Source of the DNA: Bacilli bacterium
Lineage (GTDB): Bacteria > Bacillota_I > Bacilli_A > RFN20 > CAG-826
Reading direction: 5' to 3'
Length of the DNA stretch: 64,000 bases
Assembly: GCA_017940265.1 (NCBI GenBank)
Contig: JAGAYY010000050.1
Coordinates: forward strand, 1-64,000
A program made the translations under genes and the position numbers. Every line of letters starts with the position of its first letter. Position 1 is the first letter of the stretch. Below the pieces are notes generated by a model, which worked only from the letters and a program-made list of their open reading frames with translations, had not been told where the DNA came from and made no database searches. Shown in pieces: positions 17,404-25,672 of the stretch.

Positions 17404-20364
17404 ATGAAGAAAATAGTAAGACTATTACCTTTATTATGTTTAGCCACGATTGGGCTAGCATCTTGCTCTTTTTTAGATTTCCTTCCTGGTGGTGATAGTG
17501 GTTCATCCACTTCTATCACAAGCACGACTAGTAGTAACACTAATAAATCAGATTCAAGTAAAGACACTAGTAATTCTAGTGGTTCCGCTAAAGAAGAATA
17601 TGTTGAAGCTACATTAAGTGATGATAATGCAACATATGATGCTTCTATTAAGACATATACAATTAGCTTAAATGCGGGTAACAGATATTACATTGCTTTT
17701 AATACAAGGTCTAATACGGAATTTAAAAAAGTCTATAGCACAACCTCTTCTTATTTAACTGTTAGTGAAGTAGGTATTATCTCTACTTCTAGCGATATTA
17801 CCGAAGATAAGACTGGTGATGTTAAAGTGGAATTCGTCAGTGAAACCACTAATGAGGTATTAAATACCGTCACTATCAGGGTAAATATCAAGGCTAAAGA
17901 AGTACCAGTTAATACTTTCACAGTGAAATGTATAGATACAGGTGCCTCTATTAGTGATAACTCTGTTGTAAATATGTATGTTGATGATACATATAGCTTT
18001 GAAGTTAAATATAACAATCAAAAAGTTAATAATGCTTTAACTAGTGAATCTGACAAAGTCAGTATCGCTGATAACAAGGTCACAGCCTTAAGTAAAGGTG
18101 AGGCTATGGTTAAGGCTAAAAATAATGATAAAGAGATTAACTTCAAAGTTAATATTCAAAATAGAACATTAACTAAAATCTATGCCCCTAATGAAGGTAA
18201 TGATTTACTTATCCATAACAACAAACTCTATATCGTAGGTAAAGTCTTAGCCCAATATGATCATGGTGAAGATAAAGAATTATCACTTACTGATGGCTTA
18301 ACATATGTCATAAGCGATAATGACGCTACGACTAAGTCAGTAGTGCTCTCATATACAGAAGATAACGTCACTAAATCAGTGACATATAACGTTAAATTCT
18401 TTGCAAGTGAACAATATGTTGGTGATGATACCGCGTTTAATTTCTTAGATTATGGTAAGAAATCAATGTATGGTGAACTTCATTATTTACCAAATGAAGG
18501 TAATGTTAAGTTTTTAGTTATTCCAGTTTGGTTCTCTAACTCTGAAAGTTTCTTTAAAGAATCACATAAAGCACAAATCTTAGAAGATATTAGAGCAAAG
18601 ATATTAGAAGAAAAGACTGATGATAATTATTGGTCAGTTAAATCATTCTATGAAACTGAATCAAAAGGTAAAGTTCATATTGACGCGACTATTAGTGACT
18701 TCTATACATCTGGTACAAGCTTAGTGAATTATACCGATACTGGTGATAGTAGCTTAACTTATAAATTAGTTAATGATGCCACTAACTGGTATTTCTCTAA
18801 TAATCCAACTGATTCCATTAATAATTATGATAATGATGGAGATGGTAAAGTCGATGGTGTTATTTGTTACTACGCTGGTAACTACTATGGCGCTAAAAAC
18901 GCTACTATGAGAAGTGTGGCTTATGCCTTTACGAATAATAGCGATAGTAGAGTTTATAATACAGGTTGTTTCTGCCCAATCGGTGGCATCTATGGCTTTG
19001 GTAGAGAAATAAGTACCTCTTGGCAGCTAAATACTGATGACTTATCAAGTATTTTGCCTCCAGAATTTGTAAGAGGCGCTAATACAGTAATCCATGAAGT
19101 TGGTCACCAATTCGGTGCTCTTGACTTATATGAATATGCCGCTAAGGATGAAGAGAAGCATTATCCATGTGGTGCCTTCTCTATGCAAGATAATGACAGT
19201 GGTTCTCATGACCCATTCCAAACTAACTTATTTGGTTGGTCTAAACCAGATATCTATGCCACTAAGGATTATAACGTTGGTGATAAAATCACCATCTCTA
19301 TAGATGACTTCCAAGGAAGTGGTAATAACATCCTCTTAACTAAAGATTGGAATGAATATAATTCCTTATTTGATGAATATCTCTTATTAGAATTATATGC
19401 GCCTATTGGTTTAAATGCATATGACGCTAATAGAGTGGGCTTTAATGAAGCTGGTATCAGAGTGTGGCACGCTAATTCAATTATGGCCCATGCTAGTGCC
19501 ACTGATGAAGATTCACCAGACTTAGTGGACACAAGAACTAATAGTTTCAAATATTCCACATATGACCGTAATGATGAATATGATTTATTACACCTTGTTA
19601 GAAACAATGAAGAAGTGGGCATTGATGTAACCACTAAAGTTAGTAGTGCTGATCTATTTAAAACCAACGATTCATTCTCAATGGCTAAATATTCTAAGCA
19701 ATTTGTTAAAGGCAATAGATTAGATAACGGTGAGAAATTAGGTTGGGAATTTAATGTAGACGGTATCTATTTTGATACTGTTAACAATAAATATACTGGT
19801 GTCATTACTCTTACTAGAGTGGATAACACTAGAACAGAATTTACCGCTACATCAAAAATGAGTGATAGTGTTGCTCAACCAAGTGGTAACACTAATGAAA
19901 TTGGTAATGCTATCTTCAATGACGAAAACATCTTAATGAACTATGCATTTAATGAATCAAGCCTCTTCAGTGGTACACAAGCTATATCCACTAAAGGCAT
20001 TAGATTATATGCTGCTTCTACCGGTAATGGTGGTACCCTTGAAATCTCTATTAAAGATAAGTCAGGACATAACTGCTATATTAATTCTATTAAGTTAGTC
20101 ATCTGTGCCTTAACTGGTGTTAACTTAAGTGTTACCTCTAATGGTAATGATTTGGAATTCACTAGATTTGAAGGCCCTGAATGTATCGAAGGGGCTACTG
20201 ATGGATCAGGTAATTTAGCTCATGACTCTGGTCGTTTCTATAAAGATATAAACGCTAAGAAAGTCACATTAAAGAATGGTTACACTAATGGCACATATAG
20301 TGCGTTCTCATATCTCACAGTAGTGAGTATGGAAATTGAATATACAATGATGCCTAATAACTAG
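17404..20364 (+). CDS. M6-type (immune-inhibitor-A-like) metalloprotease lipoprotein
   Basis: 986 residues. Signal peptide with lipobox LASC (Cys22), Ser/Thr/Asn spacer to about residue 65, then Ig-like N-terminal modules to about 250. The catalytic region (about 340-760) has the zinc motif HEVGHQFGALD with His564, Glu565, His568 and Asp574, as in the M6/metzincin-like HExxHxxGxxD pattern, and a likely Ca-binding DNDGDGKVDG upstream. A beta-rich C-terminal domain (about 830-985) may bind ligand. M6 proteases cleave host or competitor proteins outside the cell; here the enzyme would be surface-anchored. Strong Shine-Dalgarno (TGGAGG). Single-gene unit. Confidence 0.87.
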   Translation: MKKIVRLLPLLCLATIGLASCSFLDFLPGGDSGSSTSITSTTSSNTNKSDSSKDTSNSSGSAKEEYVEATLSDDNATYDASIKTYTISLNAGNRYYIAFNTRSNTEFKKVYSTTSSYLTVSEVGIISTSSDITEDKTGDVKVEFVSETTNEVLNTVTIRVNIKAKEVPVNTFTVKCIDTGASISDNSVVNMYVDDTYSFEVKYNNQKVNNALTSESDKVSIADNKVTALSKGEAMVKAKNNDKEINFKVNIQNRTLTKIYAPNEGNDLLIHNNKLYIVGKVLAQYDHGEDKELSLTDGLTYVISDNDATTKSVVLSYTEDNVTKSVTYNVKFFASEQYVGDDTAFNFLDYGKKSMYGELHYLPNEGNVKFLVIPVWFSNSESFFKESHKAQILEDIRAKILEEKTDDNYWSVKSFYETESKGKVHIDATISDFYTSGTSLVNYTDTGDSSLTYKLVNDATNWYFSNNPTDSINNYDNDGDGKVDGVICYYAGNYYGAKNATMRSVAYAFTNNSDSRVYNTGCFCPIGGIYGFGREISTSWQLNTDDLSSILPPEFVRGANTVIHEVGHQFGALDLYEYAAKDEEKHYPCGAFSMQDNDSGSHDPFQTNLFGWSKPDIYATKDYNVGDKITISIDDFQGSGNNILLTKDWNEYNSLFDEYLLLELYAPIGLNAYDANRVGFNEAGIRVWHANSIMAHASATDEDSPDLVDTRTNSFKYSTYDRNDEYDLLHLVRNNEEVGIDVTTKVSSADLFKTNDSFSMAKYSKQFVKGNRLDNGEKLGWEFNVDGIYFDTVNNKYTGVITLTRVDNTRTEFTATSKMSDSVAQPSGNTNEIGNAIFNDENILMNYAFNESSLFSGTQAISTKGIRLYAASTGNGGTLEISIKDKSGHNCYINSIKLVICALTGVNLSVTSNGNDLEFTRFEGPECIEGATDGSGNLAHDSGRFYKDINAKKVTLKNGYTNGTYSAFSYLTVVSMEIEYTMMPNN

Positions 20365-20779
20365 GTAGTAAAATGAAGTAAGGAAAGAAACGCTAATTTG
20401 AGTAGACTCCATATCAACGATTTTGCCCTAATATAAATAATTTAATACTTTTATATCGACTTTATAATATTTCCGACTAAAATGTAGTTGTAATCACGAT
20501 TAGTCGGAAGTTTATCATCCTTCACAGTGCTCTTTCATTCATATAAAATGTGCTTATTAGAGCGTTTTTTGCTTATAATAAATCAAATCTTGAAAATGAC
20601 ACTAAAATGAATGTTAATGGGCAATATAATGGGACTTTTTTGTAAAAATTAAAAATTAGTCCCGTTAACTAGCCGAATATGGTATATTATTTGCCGCAAA
20701 ATGGAAACGGAATAATTCACAAGAATATCGTTAGTTTGATGTCCGAAAACATTGAATTTGTTAAAAAATAGATGTGTCA
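20365..20779 (+). other. Dyad-rich intergenic region before the isomerase gene
   Basis: No ORF. It contains (a) TTCCGACTAA 20471-20480 with TTAGTCGGAA 20500-20509, inside which ACTA-AAATG-TAGT can form a competing hairpin; (b) GCTCT 20529-20533 with AGAGC 20559-20563 followed by GTTTTTT, terminator-like; (c) GGGACT 20631-20636 with AGTCCC 20658-20663. One of these probably ends the protease transcript; the set could also be a regulated leader. Confidence 0.45.
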
Positions 20780-20799
20780 TATAATAGTTTTACAAAACT
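20780..20799 (+). promoter_or_regulatory. -10 box and dyad of the isomerase gene
   Basis: TATAAT at 20780-20785 followed directly by the dyad AGTTTT-AC-AAAACT (20786-20799) over the expected transcription start, a typical repressor position. Only a weak -35 (TTGTTA at 20758) is seen. Confidence 0.5.
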
Positions 20800-20816
20800 A
20801 AAAAGGAGAAAACACT

Positions 20817-22298
20817 ATGAACAACGTCCCACAAGTTAAAGTTGGAATAGTGGCAGTATCTAGAGACTGCTTTCCAATTGAACTATCCATCAAAAGAAGA
20901 AAAGCTTTGGTGGAGGCTTATCAAAAGAAATATGGTAAAGAAGATATCTATGAATGCCCTGTCTGTATTTTTGAAAGTGAAATCGACATGGTGAAATCGT
21001 TAGAGGACGTCAAAGCCCATAACTGTAATGCTTTAGTGGTTTTTCTCGGTAACTTTGGTCCTGAAATAAGTGAAACCTTATTAGCGAAGCACTTTGATGG
21101 TCCAAAGATGTTTATTGCCGCGGAAGAAGAAAATATCGGTGTTCTTTCTAGCGATAGAGGGGATGCTTACTGTGGTTTACTTAATGCTTCTTATAATTTA
21201 AAACTTAGAAATATTAATGCGTATATTCCTGAAAACCCAGTCGGGGACGCTGATGATCTCGCGGAACAAATCCATAACTTCTTACCAATTGCTAGAACAA
21301 TTATTGGTTTAAATAATTTAAAGATTATTACCTTCGGTCCTAGACCACAAAACTTCTTAGCCTGTAATGCCCCAATAAAGCAGCTCTATAACTTAAATGT
21401 TGAGATTGAAGAAAATAGTGAGCTAGATCTCTTTGAGTCCTTCAAAAAGCATGAAAATGATGAAAGAATCGCTTCCGTCGTGGAAGATATGGCTAAAGAT
21501 CTAGGTGCTGGTAATAAAATACCTTCAATCTTACCAAAATTAGCCCAATATGAATTAACACTCTTGGACTGGGTAGAAAAACATAAAGGCTATAGAAAAT
21601 ATGTCGCTATCGCCGGTAAGTGCTGGCCAGCTTTCCAAACAATGTTTGGTTTTGTTCCTTGCTATGTTAATTCAAGACTAACTGCGAGAGGTATCCCAGT
21701 CTCTTGTGAAGTTGATATCTATGGAGCGCTTTCTGAATATATTGGTACATGTGTAAGTGAACAACCTGTCACCTTACTTGATATCAACAATACATTACCA
21801 AAAGAACTCTATAAGAAAGATATTGAAGGTAAATATGATTATGCCTTTAGGGATACTTTTATGGGTTTCCACTGCGGTAATACTTGTACATCCTTATTAT
21901 GTAAGCCAGAAATGAAATATCAAAAGATTATGGCTAGAGCTTTACCAAAAGAAGTCACCAACGGTACATTAGAGGGTGATATTAAACCAGGTGACATTAC
22001 TTTCTATAGATTACAGTCAACTTCTGATAACCACTTATTAGCCTATGTCGCTGAAGGTGAAGTATTACCAGTGCCAACTCATTCATTTGGTTCCATTGGT
22101 GTGTTCGCTATTAAGGAAATGAATAGATTCTATAGACATGTCTTAATTGAAAATGGTTTCCCACACCATGGCGCGGTAGTATTTGGTCATCAAGGTAAAG
22201 CCATCTATGAAGTATTCAAATATCTAAAAGCAGAAAAGATTGGCTATAACCAACCAAGTAACCTTCCATATCCAACAGAAAATCCATTCAAAAAATAA
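20817..22298 (+). CDS. L-fucose/L-arabinose isomerase family protein
   Basis: 493 residues, normal for the family. The N-terminal Rossmann-like part (VKVGIVAVSRDCFPIEL), central FGPRPQNFLACNAP, a metal-site region with SCEVDIYGALSEYIG and FHCGNT, and the C-terminal GFPHHGAVVFGH fit the fucose/arabinose isomerase superfamily, which interconverts aldoses and ketoses in the cytoplasm. The substrate cannot be fixed: no fucose or arabinose kinase or aldolase is adjacent, and the gene is flanked by its own promoter and terminator. Good Shine-Dalgarno (AAAAGGAG). Confidence 0.8.
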   Translation: MNNVPQVKVGIVAVSRDCFPIELSIKRRKALVEAYQKKYGKEDIYECPVCIFESEIDMVKSLEDVKAHNCNALVVFLGNFGPEISETLLAKHFDGPKMFIAAEEENIGVLSSDRGDAYCGLLNASYNLKLRNINAYIPENPVGDADDLAEQIHNFLPIARTIIGLNNLKIITFGPRPQNFLACNAPIKQLYNLNVEIEENSELDLFESFKKHENDERIASVVEDMAKDLGAGNKIPSILPKLAQYELTLLDWVEKHKGYRKYVAIAGKCWPAFQTMFGFVPCYVNSRLTARGIPVSCEVDIYGALSEYIGTCVSEQPVTLLDINNTLPKELYKKDIEGKYDYAFRDTFMGFHCGNTCTSLLCKPEMKYQKIMARALPKEVTNGTLEGDIKPGDITFYRLQSTSDNHLLAYVAEGEVLPVPTHSFGSIGVFAIKEMNRFYRHVLIENGFPHHGAVVFGHQGKAIYEVFKYLKAEKIGYNQPSNLPYPTENPFKK

Positions 22299-22304
22299 CT
22301 AATT

Positions 22305-22347
22305 AAAAGACCATATTTGTGATTATCACGAAAGTGGTCTTTTTTTG
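22305..22347 (+). terminator. Terminator after the isomerase gene
   Basis: AAAAGACCA 22305-22313 pairs with TGGTCTTTT 22335-22343; the loop holds a second small hairpin GTGAT-T-ATCAC; T-run follows. Confidence 0.85.
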
Positions 22348-22436
22348 TTAAATGCCAAAAAACGTATAGACAACTGCAAAATAAGTGCCAAAAATGTGTT
22401 AAATATTGCAAAAAGGATATTTAACCAGCAATAGTG

Positions 22437-23363
22437 TTACTCAATCTGGTTTTTTATTTCGTTGTATATCTTCTCATACAATGCGTTGATTTTGCTTTGA
22501 TTTACAGAGAAATAGTATATATAAGAACCTAGACTTTGATATTTTGATTTGTATTCGTAATATACACAGCCAGTAGCTTCTTTGTAATCAAGTGTCATGC
22601 ACCAACCTTCATTAGCGTTTACTTTTATGCAGTCAGAAGAACTAACATGGATATATTCATCAAATCCATAAGTAACATCATCACTGTATCTCTTGTATTC
22701 AAGATCTTCGATTAATTCAAGATACTCTCCATCTTTATCAGGAATATCGATTTCTCTAACATATGGGCGTTTTACCCTTGAATCATGACCTGAATAACTA
22801 TATGTAACTTTTCTATTTTCTAAAGCAGAATAAGCCGCAAGGAATTTATCAATCGTAGACGCTTCTTTAGCTTCTTCTTTTTCCGCTTCAATGATAGTGG
22901 TTATTTCTGTAATACGTGTATTGACTTTTTCAAATAATTCATTAGTGGTTTCATCACTAATCTTATATAGATATCTTTGAGGTTTAGGACTCACTGGCCA
23001 ACCTGAACCATAGACATTAGTCTCTATATCACCTGTTTCATAAACAGTGATGGAGAAATAGTCCATCTTTTTATAAGGATTACTGATATTAAAACTATAA
23101 TTAATAGTCTTAATGTTGTATCTATAGGTAGAGCCATCTTCTATACCTACCGCTTCAGCGTCACTAGTGTATGTTTTAAGAATATTTAAGAGACTATCAT
23201 CATAGTCAAACTGTTGTTTGTCGTTATAACGGCATGAACCTAAACTATTTCCTTTATCAATGGTGAAGATTTCTTTAAGAGGAATGAATTCTGTTCGATA
23301 TTCACAGGCACCTAAAAATGATGAGAACAACGCTATAGGTAACAAGAGTAACTTCTTATTCAT
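22437..23363 (-). CDS. Lipoprotein of unknown function
   Basis: 308 residues. Signal peptide with lipobox LGAC (Cys20) but, unlike its neighbours, no Ser-rich spacer. The mature part is mixed alpha/beta with a long acidic helix near residues 145-175 (EVNTRITEITTIIEAEKEEAKE-like) and many Tyr/Asp residues. No family recognised. A GAGAGGT Shine-Dalgarno lies eight bases before the ATG. Divergent from the next operon. Confidence 0.65.
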   Translation of the reverse strand: MNKKLLLLPIALFSSFLGACEYRTEFIPLKEIFTIDKGNSLGSCRYNDKQQFDYDDSLLNILKTYTSDAEAVGIEDGSTYRYNIKTINYSFNISNPYKKMDYFSITVYETGDIETNVYGSGWPVSPKPQRYLYKISDETTNELFEKVNTRITEITTIIEAEKEEAKEASTIDKFLAAYSALENRKVTYSYSGHDSRVKRPYVREIDIPDKDGEYLELIEDLEYKRYSDDVTYGFDEYIHVSSSDCIKVNANEGWCMTLDYKEATGCVYYEYKSKYQSLGSYIYYFSVNQSKINALYEKIYNEIKNQIE

Positions 23364-23404
23364 TTTTCTTACCTCTCACTTATTAGACGTTAAATAAATA
23401 TATA

Positions 23405-23424
23405 ACTGCTAAAAGTATAGCAGT
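23405..23424. promoter_or_regulatory. Inverted repeat between divergent genes
   Basis: ACTGCT-N8-AGCAGT in the 144-base divergent intergenic region; possible shared operator. Confidence 0.35.
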
Positions 23425-23507
23425 ATTCTTAATAATGATACAAACTTAGTTAATTAACAAATAATAAAATAAGTAATATACTTATCTAGGTATAAAGGAG
23501 GCACACT

Positions 23508-24515
23508 ATGCCACATTCTTCAGGCGGAGGTCATGGTGGTGGTGGATTCCATGGAGGTGGAGGTTTCCATTCCGGTAGTCATGGTCACTCATCATCAAGT
23601 AATAATATAAGAACCGTTAGATATACACGTACTTATTTCCCAGGTGCGTATTGTTTTATCTATTATGATAGATTATTTAGACCACACACTATTTATAGTG
23701 ATTCTTTAGATGATCAAAAAAGAAAACCAAATTGGATAACTATCTTGGTGTACGCACTTATGATGATTGTCCCTCTTATCTTTATCTTCTTCCAATGCTT
23801 CCATATGCCTAAGATGATTAAGGATGATTACAACACAAAGATTATCATTAGTGATCAAGCGGAAGTCTTAAGTGATGAAGAAGAAGCAAACTTAAAAGTC
23901 ACTTTTGAAAGCTTCTTTGATAAGACTGGTATCACTCCATCATTTGTGAGCACTAAAGGGTTATATCGTTATGAATTAGAAGACTTTGCCTATAACTTCT
24001 ATGTTGATAACTTCAAAGATGAAAAGCACTGGCTAATCGCTTATTCAGAAATAAATGAAAGAAGTCATAAATGGTTCTTTGAAGGTATGCAAGGTGATGA
24101 TACTGATCCAGTATTAACTACTTATCAAACAGATAAATTTAACAAAGCTTTACAAAAAGCCTTAGCCAATATGGATAATACTGTCTATCAAGCCTTTGAT
24201 AAGACATTTAATGATTTCTCTAATGAAGTTATGAAACCATACTTCTATATGGATAAAGGTATGATTGTCTTTGCAGTTATATGGGTTGGTATATTTGGTT
24301 GTTTAATTGCGTTACAGGTGAACACTAATATTCGTTTAAAGCATATTAATGAAAGTACCGCGGTAATGCATGAAGAACCAAGGTTAGAAAAATGTCCATA
24401 TTGTGACACTCCATATTATGCTTATTCAATAGAGACATGTCCTAAATGTGGTGGTGTTGTGGATTATCCAAAAAGTGCGAGAAATAATCCAGAATATAAG
24501 GACCCTGAATTCTAG
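23508..24515 (+). CDS. TPM-domain-like membrane protein with zinc ribbon
   Basis: 335 residues. The first 30 are Gly/His/Ser-rich (GGGFHGGGGFHSGSHGHS), possibly metal-binding. A membrane segment follows near residues 83-103, then an extracytoplasmic domain (about 115-240) resembling the TPM fold (IISDQAEVLSDEEEANL, the usual opening of that domain), a second membrane segment near 250-270, and a C-terminal zinc ribbon (CPYCDTPYY, then CPKCGG). TPM proteins act in envelope upkeep such as photosystem or membrane repair; the role here is unknown. First of three genes in an apparent operon, strong Shine-Dalgarno (AAAGGAGG). Confidence 0.65.
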   Translation: MPHSSGGGHGGGGFHGGGGFHSGSHGHSSSSNNIRTVRYTRTYFPGAYCFIYYDRLFRPHTIYSDSLDDQKRKPNWITILVYALMMIVPLIFIFFQCFHMPKMIKDDYNTKIIISDQAEVLSDEEEANLKVTFESFFDKTGITPSFVSTKGLYRYELEDFAYNFYVDNFKDEKHWLIAYSEINERSHKWFFEGMQGDDTDPVLTTYQTDKFNKALQKALANMDNTVYQAFDKTFNDFSNEVMKPYFYMDKGMIVFAVIWVGIFGCLIALQVNTNIRLKHINESTAVMHEEPRLEKCPYCDTPYYAYSIETCPKCGGVVDYPKSARNNPEYKDPEF

Positions 24516-24552
24516 ACTTATTAAGTAAAGTACATTATTATAAGAAACAGAT

Positions 24553-25065
24553 ATGAACAAAGTAACAAAAACACTTGCCACTATCTGTTTTTATTTAATC
24601 TTAGCCGCTTTAGTAAGTGCGATCATTTCAGATATTATCATTCTAAACCAACAACTACTAGGTTTTATCTTTGCTATTATTGCCTCAGTAGTGGTATTCT
24701 TCTTTGCTATATTCCTAATGCTAGTTAGTATCATACTTATATTTGGTATATATGCATTAGGTAATAATGGCTTTTGGCCGCTATCATGGGCTAATAGTAC
24801 ATTTAATAGCATTATAAATGACTATCAAGTAACACAAGGTCAACTAGATGACTTATTTGTTATAAGGATAATACTACTAGTGATTTGTATAACCGCGTTT
24901 GTTATCGCGGTTATCGCAAAAATAAGAATCAAAATAGAAAAGAAAAAAGATCCCACAATAAAAATAGGGCATTTTAGAGGCTTTGCCACCGCTGGAATGG
25001 TATTATCATTATTAGGAACACTAGCGTCTATTGGCATAGCATTTATATTAACTTCATTGGGGTAG
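24553..25065 (+). CDS. Four-helix membrane protein, unknown
   Basis: 170 residues with four clear hydrophobic segments (about 8-28, 36-68, 103-124, 146-167), a basic loop KIRIKIEKKKDP between the third and fourth, and no recognised family. It sits between the TPM-like protein and a small soluble protein, three bases before the latter, so the three are likely co-expressed. Confidence 0.6.
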   Translation: MNKVTKTLATICFYLILAALVSAIISDIIILNQQLLGFIFAIIASVVVFFFAIFLMLVSIILIFGIYALGNNGFWPLSWANSTFNSIINDYQVTQGQLDDLFVIRIILLVICITAFVIAVIAKIRIKIEKKKDPTIKIGHFRGFATAGMVLSLLGTLASIGIAFILTSLG

Positions 25066-25068
25066 ATT

Positions 25069-25437
25069 ATGGACTTTCAAATCATAGTGGATTACATAAC
25101 AGGTAAAAGAGTTATTAAAAACGAAGAAGAACGCGCTGCAGTGATGATACTCACTAATGGTGTTTGCTATGACTTTAGTGATGAACAAGTTAGAGAGCTC
25201 TATGATAGGTATCACAATAAAGAGTTAACAGATGTTCAAATGACATACCATATTGCTCTTTTATATAGCCTTCTTGCCAATGACGCTCAAAATGGTATAA
25301 CACCATCAAGTAAAGGAAAGATACTTTTACTTCAATTTTATAAAGACCATGATTACTACTATCTTGATGAACCATTATTAAAAGAAGATATAGATTTAAT
25401 AGAAACATACTTTGAAGAACCAGTAGCGGTCTGCTAA
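25069..25437 (+). CDS. Small soluble protein, unknown
   Basis: 122 residues, acidic, largely helical, no motif recognised (ELYDRYHNKELTDVQMTYHIALLYSLL). Follows the four-helix membrane protein by three bases. A short hairpin TGCCAC-AAA-GTGGCA (25440-25454) comes right after its stop. Confidence 0.55.
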   Translation: MDFQIIVDYITGKRVIKNEEERAAVMILTNGVCYDFSDEQVRELYDRYHNKELTDVQMTYHIALLYSLLANDAQNGITPSSKGKILLLQFYKDHDYYYLDEPLLKEDIDLIETYFEEPVAVC

Positions 25438-25439
25438 GA

Positions 25440-25454
25440 TGCCACAAAGTGGCA
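25440..25454 (+). terminator. Hairpin at the end of the TPM operon
   Basis: TGCCAC-AAA-GTGGCA, compact and stable but without a following T-run; a weak terminator or mRNA 3' cap. Confidence 0.4.
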
Positions 25455-25466
25455 ATAATCTCAGTA

Positions 25467-25497
25467 TTGACCAAACTTTTTTAAAACGATATATAAT
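25467..25497 (+). promoter_or_regulatory. Promoter with no ORF behind it
   Basis: TTGACC (25467-25472), then overlapping TATATA (17-base spacing) and TATAAT (19-base spacing) at 25490-25497. It points into a stretch without coding capacity. Confidence 0.5.
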
Positions 25498-25502
25498 AAG
25501 GT

Positions 25503-25623
25503 TGAGAACAATTCACAATTCTAAACTACTAGAAATCTATTAATTGTTTTTTGTTCTCTTCCTGCCCACTGCACACCCTCCTTTCTACTTTATCTATTTA
25601 TTGGGCTTGCGGTGGGCTTTTAT
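25503..25623 (+). ncRNA. Candidate small non-coding RNA
   Basis: Starts at the position predicted by the promoter above. Nested stems: GAGAAC 25505-25510 with GTTCTC 25553-25558, and AACAATT 25507-25513 with AATTGTT 25542-25548, which partly compete. It ends in a stem GCCCAC 25564-25569 with GTGGGC 25612-25617 and a short T-run. No open reading frame of note. I do not recognise it as 6S, SRP RNA, tmRNA or a known riboswitch. Alternatively these are two stacked terminators. Confidence 0.4.
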
Positions 25624-25672
25624 TAAAATCTTTATTTATTTCTAATAAATCTCATATTATAAATAATGGTAT

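Noticed and set aside
25503-25623. 6S RNA or SRP RNA
   Set aside because: The conserved open bubble of 6S and the GGAAGGAAGC-type SRP loop were not found.
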